DNA from: Gnetum montanum
Lineage: Eukaryota; Streptophyta; Gnetopsida; Gnetales; Gnetaceae
Assembly (NCBI GenBank): GCA_015680685.1
Contig: MNCI01027262.1
Coordinates: forward strand, 1,318,255-1,382,254
Direction: 5' to 3'
DNA: 64,000 nucleotides
Shown one piece after another: positions 57,583 through 64,000 of the stretch; the first letter of the stretch is position 1; every line of letters starts with the position of its first letter. The notes beneath the pieces are model-generated. The model was not told the DNA's origin and did not search any database. It saw nothing but the letters and a program-made list of their open reading frames with translations. Position numbers and translations under genes: made by a program.

Positions 57583-58730
57583 GAACGTGGGCACCGGATT
57601 CATGAAAAAGAAGAAGCAGTCGAGGCCTTTCCATCCGCGGACGGTGGTGCCGTGGAACAGCGTGGGCCGCGTGCGGATGGCCACCGGCACGATGCGCTCC
57701 GACAGCTCCGCGAACAGGGCGCTGAAGCGCAGCAGAAACGGCTCGCGGCACGTCGTGCCCTCGGGACAGATGGCCAGGTCGCCCTGCGCCAGCAGCTTCC
57801 GCATGGTACTCGCGTCCTTCTCTCGGTCCCTGGCCAGTCCCACGATGCGCAGCGGCGATATGAGCTCCGTGAACCGACTTATGCTGTACGTCACGGCGCT
57901 CACGTTGAGGCCCAGCGCCACCGACACAATCACCGGGTCCAGAAGCGTTCTGTGGTTGCAAACCAGAAGGACTCCTCCTTCCTCGGCCCCTGCCGCTGCC
58001 GGCGCCGGCGGAGGCGTTCCTTTCACAACCAGTTTGATGCCCATCAGCTTGTAAGACGTGCGCACGTACCGCACCGGAATTGGCAGGTTCCCGAAGACGC
58101 GGATGAGCGAAAGAAGGAAACCGATGGGCAACCAAGCGAACGTGAGCAGGGCTACGAGCGGTGTCGGGCGCTGAACCAGGCGGCCGTCGTGGAAGACGAC
58201 GGGACTGAGCAGCTTGTTTCTTGGAACGGCCGGCAGCTGCCGGTGCTGAACCAGATACGCTTCCTTGCACAATTCCATGAAAGGAATGTCCGTATCGCGG
58301 TCGCCCAGGCCGACGTCCGGGGGGTCGGGGCAGTGCTTTCTCACGGCGTGGCGCTTGAGGGCACCCACCAAGACGCCCGGCGGCGACACGAAGCCCGTCG
58401 CCCGATCTCCCCGACGGGTAACTTGGATCTCCGTGGCCAGGACGGCGTCGGCGCCCAGGTAGTTCGTGGCAAAGTGTTCCACCATGATGCGCGGGTTGGC
58501 CGTGACCAAGACGCGCCGGCCGAAGGCCGAGAACACGCGCCACGACTCGGGATGCACGTCCTCCGCGTAGAAGCGCGGAAGCACGGCGCGCGACGCCAGT
58601 TCGATGTCCCGCAGGCGAAGGCCCGCAAACGACACGAAAATGAGCATCTGGATTCCCAGCGACTCCGACACGCAGGCGTAGCAAAGCCAGATGAGCGGCG
58701 CCACGGCCAGCAGCGTTACGGCAATTTTAG
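57583..58730 (-). pseudogene. Fragment of a plant GPAT4/6/8-type glycerol-3-phosphate acyltransferase
   Basis: An unbroken minus-strand frame of about 380 codons. Land-plant GPATs of this class make 2-monoacylglycerol for cutin or suberin in the ER. The N-terminal part has a membrane segment ([16 protein letters not shown]). The HAD-type phosphatase half follows with [15 protein letters not shown] and [37 protein letters not shown] comes next. The acyltransferase half then has [11 protein letters not shown] (NHx4D), [15 protein letters not shown] and IVPVAI. Homology ends at FMNPVPTFQ. About 95 N-terminal residues with the first phosphatase motif and about 70 C-terminal residues are missing. 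GC content is far above the rest of the window. It could be a captured exon, a chimeric contig or an assembly join. Longer frames on either strand here are shadows. Confidence 0.85.
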
Positions 58731-59160
58731 GACTGCGGATGAACCATTGTGAACCAATGTATCTATGGTGTTGCTATCAGGCTTCGAATTTCAGGTATAA
58801 AATATGCGTTTTTAAAAACGTAACAAGACAAAAACACCGGTCAAGTTAAAAAAAAGGTTGAAGGAAATGACACAAAATTTTAACATTGCCTGCGACAGAT
58901 CTTTCATGTTTCGTTTCTAAGTCATTTTCCTTATAAAACTGAGGGAACCCAGATATAAAAATTATTATGGAGTAATGTGGGAGCAGAAGGCAAAGCCGAA
59001 CTTCTAGATGTCACAAGAAAATAGCACAGCAGAACCAGGCTGCCACTTGCGAATATTAAACGGCTTTGCAGAGCCAAATTGCGGAAGAAGGCTGCACTGC
59101 ACAGCCAAGTTACCGCTACCTTTTGCTAAAAAGAAAGCAGTTGCCAAAAAGAGGGCGGCA

Positions 59161-61179
59161 TCAGAGGGAAATTAATTGCTTAGTAACGAAATAGACGATC
59201 CGCTACTGATGACTAGGACCTTAAAATAACAGCCATGTGAAGAATGGTAGGCAGCAACAAATAGGGACGCTGATCGAGTGGTAGGCAAGTGTGAATGAAG
59301 TGAGGAATATAATGGTAGGAAGGACAATTGTATTGTTCGCCCTGGCGATTTCCAGTTTTCAATCCAGTGTGTGAATGAGGACACTTAACATTGAGTTTAT
59401 TCAGGCATTGCAAGCCCGGTTTATAATTACTTTATATAGACGTGCTAAATGCATATGTCATGGCTTACGGCAAGCTCTTGGCTTTTATCTATGCTTCTAA
59501 CATGTTTTCGTCTATGCTGGTAACATGCTTTCAAGTTAATACAGGTGTTGTTATTAAGCTTTTAACCTAGTATCTCATCTCATTTGCAAATCCTGTATTA
59601 AGCTTGACCTCACACTTTACTCTTTTGCAAAAAAAGAGAGAATGCACCATCATGCATTCTACAATAATTCATAGTGCATAAAAACATTACCATAAATTAA
59701 AATAATTGAAACTTGATTCCTGTTAAATTTTTATTTTCTGATTTAAACTATGTATTGCACCAAAAGAAAAGTAGCTTAATAAAGATATGGTTCACATTTA
59801 CTCCAGAAAAGAAAAAATTCCAAAATCTACACAACTTATGCAAAATCTAATATCTTTTGGCATTCCTTCTTAGGCTTCTTTATAGATTTTGTTTTATACT
59901 TTTACATTCTTCCTTAGAGTTATTAGGTGAGAAGGAAGCATTGAAAGATACATGTTGACCTTGTCTTTTCCTCGAATCCATGTGCTCGTGTATTCTTATC
60001 CCACTAAAGCCCCTACAGCTAGAAGGCCTCACAGGTTTATGATCTCGTTNGTTGTCATAGATGACACCTTGTGTTTGTTCTTTTTACACTTATGTTGCAT
60101 ATCCATCCTTTGCTTTGCACAAAATTGGGCAAGTAGGGCCTAACAATGTTCTTTTCCAAGTGGCAGCCTCTTGTTGTGTGGTCCATCTTTATTTTCATCA
60201 CTATAACTTGAAACATAGAGGAAGCTAATCTGTCCGCATGCATAAATACATTCTCATAAGGATTCTTACACTTGAGTTGTTTGTATTGTTGGAACAAGAA
60301 TGTATGATCAAGTAGAATAAATCATTATGAGAAAATATGATTTAGACTTGTTGTGGTACTTGCACATGTTTATGTTCATAACTTGAGATTTGTTCATCAT
60401 TTTTGACTAGAGGTAGTCATTTACATGGTTAGTTATGTGTGTGTGTTTCACTAATATACTAATAATACTTGAAAGATAAATTGTAGGTAGTCTTTATAGT
60501 AATCATCTATGACAATAACTACTTCTAAAAACCTAACATTATCTTTCATAACAATGTCAAATGCTAAGAAGTAAGTAGTATCCACATTCAACCATACAAG
60601 TTTGCAACTATACATGTAGTCCCCGTCATAATTTGTGGATGAGATAGCGTAAACATTTAGAAATAGTGGGGTAGGGGCATGGTGTCGAACCCCAAAATAT
60701 AATTTTGGGGATGCCTTTTTAAGTTTTCATCCTTCCAACCAGTCCTAAAAAGCCTCTCCTCTAGGGTAGCAAAAGATCATGCCTTACCCTTGTTCAAAAG
60801 CACTCAAATGGGTTTTAACTTCTTACTAAAGGCTTCTTATTAATAAAAAAGGAATACAAAAGAGAGAAACATTTAGGAATTCAACTAAAGCATTAGTTGT
60901 TGAATGATGTCATCTTAATCACATATGATTAAACATAATTGAGACATATGATTCATGATGTTGTTTGGCCTGTACTTATTAAAAATAAAAATTATGCTAA
61001 AAATATCTATTAATCTAAATTATAGCTCACTAACAATCTAAGTAATGAAATTGAAATTAAAATTTTATTACACCCATAGATCTTCTATATCTATTAGACA
61101 ATAAAAATGTACATGCCATGATTTTTTAAAGAGAACATTAAGAAAATTACTAACTATTCCTAGTAACATTTGAAACAAG
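59161..61179. other. Unassigned stretch without a recognised gene
   Basis: 59161-59420 is moderately GC-rich and non-coding. On the minus strand at 60297-60055 an 80-codon frame, and further down about 60640-60490, read like decayed protein-coding sequence, but I recognise no family. An N is at 60050. The remainder is AT-rich. Confidence 0.4.
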
Positions 61180-61860
61180 TCAATGAAATTTACAATTGTG
61201 ATATCTCAATTATGTACATTTCTCTCAAATGTAAGACATTGCATAAAAATAAGGTATCCATCTTCAATGATATTTGTAGTACATAGTCAACATATTTGTT
61301 GTTCATCAGGAATTTTAAGCTATCTACTTATTTCAACTCTCAAATAATGAGATCTTATTCATACTCTACAAATTGTGTATTACAAATGATGAGGAATAAT
61401 AATAGATATAGCGTACCTCTAAAGTAAAGCATCCTCTCATACTATTTAAATAAAAATTGTTTTTTCCTTCTAAGTTTTTCTAAAGTTTTTGAAATACTTC
61501 TTGTTTTATCAATTTGCAAACTTTCTTAAGATTAGAATTTAAAAATGTACTCTTAAAAATTCCATTTATTAAGTCATAGAGTTCATTTATGAAACAAACC
61601 TTTATCTTGGATTTCCATTACCACCTTTTAAGAGTATTTATTCAATAAGAATTCATCAAGATTATGAGTGTGTGCTATAAATTGATAAATACCTTCAACT
61701 TCTAAGGGAACCATCTCTACTTCAAGAAGCATGATGTCATAGTGTATCTATATCTTCACTTTGAATTCATTCAGCAAGAAAAGCCTCTGAATTTCTTTTA
61801 TCTATTTCTAATATTTATTTGATAAAATAACACATATACAAGAAAACCATAAAGAATAGT
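61180..61860 (-). mobile_element. LINE 3'-end remnant
   Basis: On the minus strand this matches the tail of the LINE at 33950-34450. MLLEVEMVPLEVEGIYQF (about 61735-61680) corresponds to LLLEVDLLPLEVEALCQF there. A terminal segment (about 61350-61260) includes RVEISR*LKIPDEQQICDYVL. Only the C-terminal part is present, as expected for 5'-truncated LINE insertions. An N lies nearby at 61885. Confidence 0.65.
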
Positions 61861-62049
61861 TAGTTAAACAATTCCATGATAGAATNGAAGGCCAAGATAT
61901 AAAATCCTATAGTAATGAGCATTCACTTCATCAACCGATCATCATGCTCTTGAATTCATGTATTAACTATTGGGCAATCAAGCTAGTTCAGTACTGGGTG
62001 TAACAAGTCAAGTAGTTGTTAAATAACCAAGTCAAACATGTTTAGCGCT

Positions 62050-62859
62050 TGATGAAATGTCAATAAGGTGACTATGTCAATGCATGCCCATCGACATAGT
62101 CTTGTCAATGCATCTTAGGATGTGTTGGTGCATGTGTGTTGATACTAATGTAATCATTGCCTATATAAATATGTGCACCCTTTGCATTTATGGCACCATT
62201 CAATTGTTACCTTACAAGAATCTTGTAGTTTCTTTCCATAGAAGTTAGTAAACTTTTCCCTCTAAGTGTTTGTAGTGTGTATCAAATTGTTATACAATAT
62301 TTTATTCGAGTGCAATATGTACCTAGACACAGTTACATAAACGACAATAACATCAAAATTTCTTCCATCCATTGTAGCACTTGGATTAGTTTCACTTTAC
62401 TTTCTAGAAATTTACTTTGAATGTAATTTACTTTCTTATTATTAAACATTTAGTATTCTAATTTGTGAGTACACCAAATTTGAGCATAATATATTAATGT
62501 TTGGTAATCCCATCAGTGGAAACTTGATTTGAAAAATGGAAACAAATGCTCCACGTTTAGAATAGTTTAGTTAATTGATTAGCTAATTTAAATATTAAGT
62601 CCTCCTTTATTTAATCATTTTGCACATATAAAAAATAATAAAAATTATAAAAATTAATATCTTACACCTCAATCACACTGAACCATTTCAAAAAATTAAC
62701 ACAAGTATTAATTGGGAAGACAATAATTAGTAAAACATGCTTTTCACCATCTAAGGATATAGGCTACTTAGGTAAATAGAGTCCATGGCATTCAATCAAA
62801 TCACATATACATGCTAATGCTTTGTATGTTTGGGCATAGAGAATACCTATTGCTCATCG
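62050..62859 (+). repeat. 5' LTR of element E
   Basis: 810 bp, starting TGATGAAATG and ending near GCTCATCG. The TATA box is TATATAAAT at 62163-62171. It shares 'tttggtaatccca' and the early GTTGATG/CATCGAC words with the LTRs of elements A and B but is clearly diverged. Confidence 0.83.
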
Positions 62860-62860
62860 T

Positions 62861-62880
62861 TGGCGTCATTGTTGGGAACT
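62861..62880 (+). promoter_or_regulatory. Primer binding site of element E
   Basis: 'tggcgtcattgttgggaact' follows the LTR by one base. It is closest of the three copies to the Athila-type tRNA-Asp site. Confidence 0.75.
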
Positions 62881-63016
62881 CATTTTAGCTAAGTGTGCTA
62901 AGTACTATTAGATAGTGAAATTAAACAAAGTCATTGTAAAAAGTGAATAACGTAGTATCTTTCAAAAAATTAATAATAATATTTTATCAAGGCACACTAT
63001 ATCAAAATAAACTAAG

Positions 63017-64000
63017 ATGTCTTCTTCTCATAGGAATGATTCACCACTACCTACCAATGACTCTAACCAACAACATGATAGAACTAGAAGGAATGATGGT
63101 GAGATTACTCAACAACTAAAAATTGTCTACACACATCCAGATCTTGATTATCCGGACTTTGACTTCATCCTCCATCAAGATAAATAGCTACATTAGAGGG
63201 ATTTAAAGGATAACATTGTGTTACCTCCCAATTGTTTTGTTCCTTCAATGCTCATAGGAACTCTCATGAAATTGGGGCTTGAAGAAACATGCCCATATTA
63301 CCAAGTAATAGAGCACCTCACCAGAGATTATTAGTCAATAGAGGCCCAGCTTAGGAAAGATCAATGCATAGAGACATGCCATGAAGCCTCCAAGATTAAA
63401 AATTCCTAATATTACTATTTCAACAATCACAAAAGATGGGACTAGAATTTCTATTAGAGTAATCTCAATATTAATATGCTCATCCTTTTGTTGAGGGAGA
63501 CATAAGTCACCAACAATTACAATCAATCTTGGTGGATAACTAGGGTGAGAAGAGAATTGGTTCTAGAACTAGGAAAATATCAAGGTTAAGGTCTCTAAGT
63601 TGTTCATCAAAAGAACAACAAAGGTATCAAAGAAGAAGTGTAAGTCAACACCATTCTCCTAATCCTCCACCTTCACCATTCTCCTCATCATCAAACCATG
63701 ACAAGAGGGACCATGATCAAGACTGAAGGAGGAATAATCAAGACTTAGATGGAGATGATCTAAGGTTCCATTATAGAGATGGAAGAAGAGAGCATAGTCA
63801 ACAACAATAAAAAGAGGAGCATCATCAAAAAAGAAGGCATAGCAGGTCAAATCATATGAAACATGACCATGACAAGGAACACTGTGAACATAATGACTAT
63901 GATGAATCACTACTTACTACAATAATCATGATCAATATTTCAAAAGCAATTCATATTCCTAATAGGCATCAAAGGAATAGCAGTATCAAATGGCTTGATA
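63017..64000 (+). pseudogene. gag of element E (partial, degenerate)
   Basis: ATG at 63017 (ATGTCTTCTTCTCATAGG) starts a frame with MSSSHRNDSP, then HPDLDYPDFDFILHQDK and LPPNCFVPSMLIGTLMKLGLEE. Further on a Ser/Arg-rich part turns into a His/Asp-rich tract (HDHDKEHCEHNDYDES, about 63860-63910). The window ends before the capsid segment. Stops begin about 57 codons in. Confidence 0.72.

Larger units (their letters stand above)
56510..59160 (+). repeat. 434-bp near-identical direct repeat (56510-56943 and 58727-59160)
   Basis: Both copies start 'ttaggactgcggatgaacca' and end 'aaaaagagggcggca'. By eye only one difference was found (near 56687). The left copy ends exactly at the N at 56944, while the right copy continues into 59161. 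The segment is non-coding and includes a 'ggtataaaatatgcg' word. Confidence 0.88.
62050..64000 (+). mobile_element. Element E: third Athila-like element, 5' part only
   Basis: A third member of the A/B family in plus orientation that runs off the right edge. It has a 5' LTR (62050-62859), a PBS (62861-62880) and the beginning of gag (63017 onward). Its PBS is the least mutated of the three. Confidence 0.85.

Noticed and set aside
57158..58752. Very long open frames on both strands, including 508 codons minus and 392 codons plus
   Set aside because: GC-rich coding sequence leaves other frames open. Only the minus frame ending at 57568 shows the GPAT motifs. The 508-codon frame is GPAT in the wrong frame run into RIP-like sequence.
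63659..63910. 83-codon minus-strand His/Tyr/Ser-rich ORF
   Set aside because: It is antisense to the His/Asp-rich part of element E gag.
1..64000. CRISPR arrays, bacterial operons, riboswitches, rRNA genes
   Set aside because: None were seen. The regular repeats present are LTR words, a 47-bp leader array and a Pro-rich coding repeat, none with spacer-repeat layout.

Overview
This window looks like nuclear DNA of a seed plant with a large, repeat-rich genome. Almost all of it is decayed retrotransposon sequence that is AT-rich and full of stop codons and frameshifts, with elements inserted inside elements. No bacterial-type operons, rRNA, tRNA genes or CRISPR were seen. A gymnosperm or other large-genome plant is my impression, but nothing here fixes the species. 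Four single N bases (43058, 56944, 60050, 61885) show that this is an assembled scaffold.

Left half (1-34650). Remnants of LINE (non-LTR) retrotransposons fill 1-8200 and resume at 33453. One LINE is split by an Athila-like Ty3/gypsy element on the plus strand (element A, 8206-33452), flanked by a perfect 5-bp target duplication TTAGT. Element A is itself split by a second member of the same family on the minus strand (element B, 16010-29267). Each has LTRs of about 0.83-0.96 kb beginning TGATGA and ending TCATCA or a close variant, a tRNA-Asp-like primer site, gag with a His/Asp-rich tract, and pol in the order protease-RT-RNase H-integrase. A 2-kb spacer then separates pol from an extra 3' ORF of the 'putative plant transposon protein' type. 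A third member (element E) starts at 62050 and runs off the window.

Right half (35300-64000). A gene related to type-2 ribosome-inactivating proteins (RIPs) lies on the minus strand in pieces between 56309 and about 36010. It keeps a TATA box, start codon, signal peptide and active-site segment, but it is frameshifted. It is broken by a Ty1/copia element (element D, 37717-55245), which is broken in turn by a Tat-lineage Ty3/gypsy element (element C, 39961-52914, TSD GGGAT). Element C carries the extra archaeal-type RNase H of Tat elements, a Pro-rich repeat linker, a 47-bp tandem repeat in its leader and a spliced antisense ORF. Its reverse transcriptase core is missing, and a spacer plus antisense-ORF block sits in its place.

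At 55926-59160 the RIP 5' region occurs twice as an inverted repeat. A GC-rich fragment of a plant glycerol-3-phosphate acyltransferase (GPAT4/6/8 type) is fused to the second copy. A 434-bp near-perfect direct repeat flanks this block, and one copy ends at an N. The arrangement is either a real rearrangement or unmerged contig ends. No gene in the window looks intact and functional.
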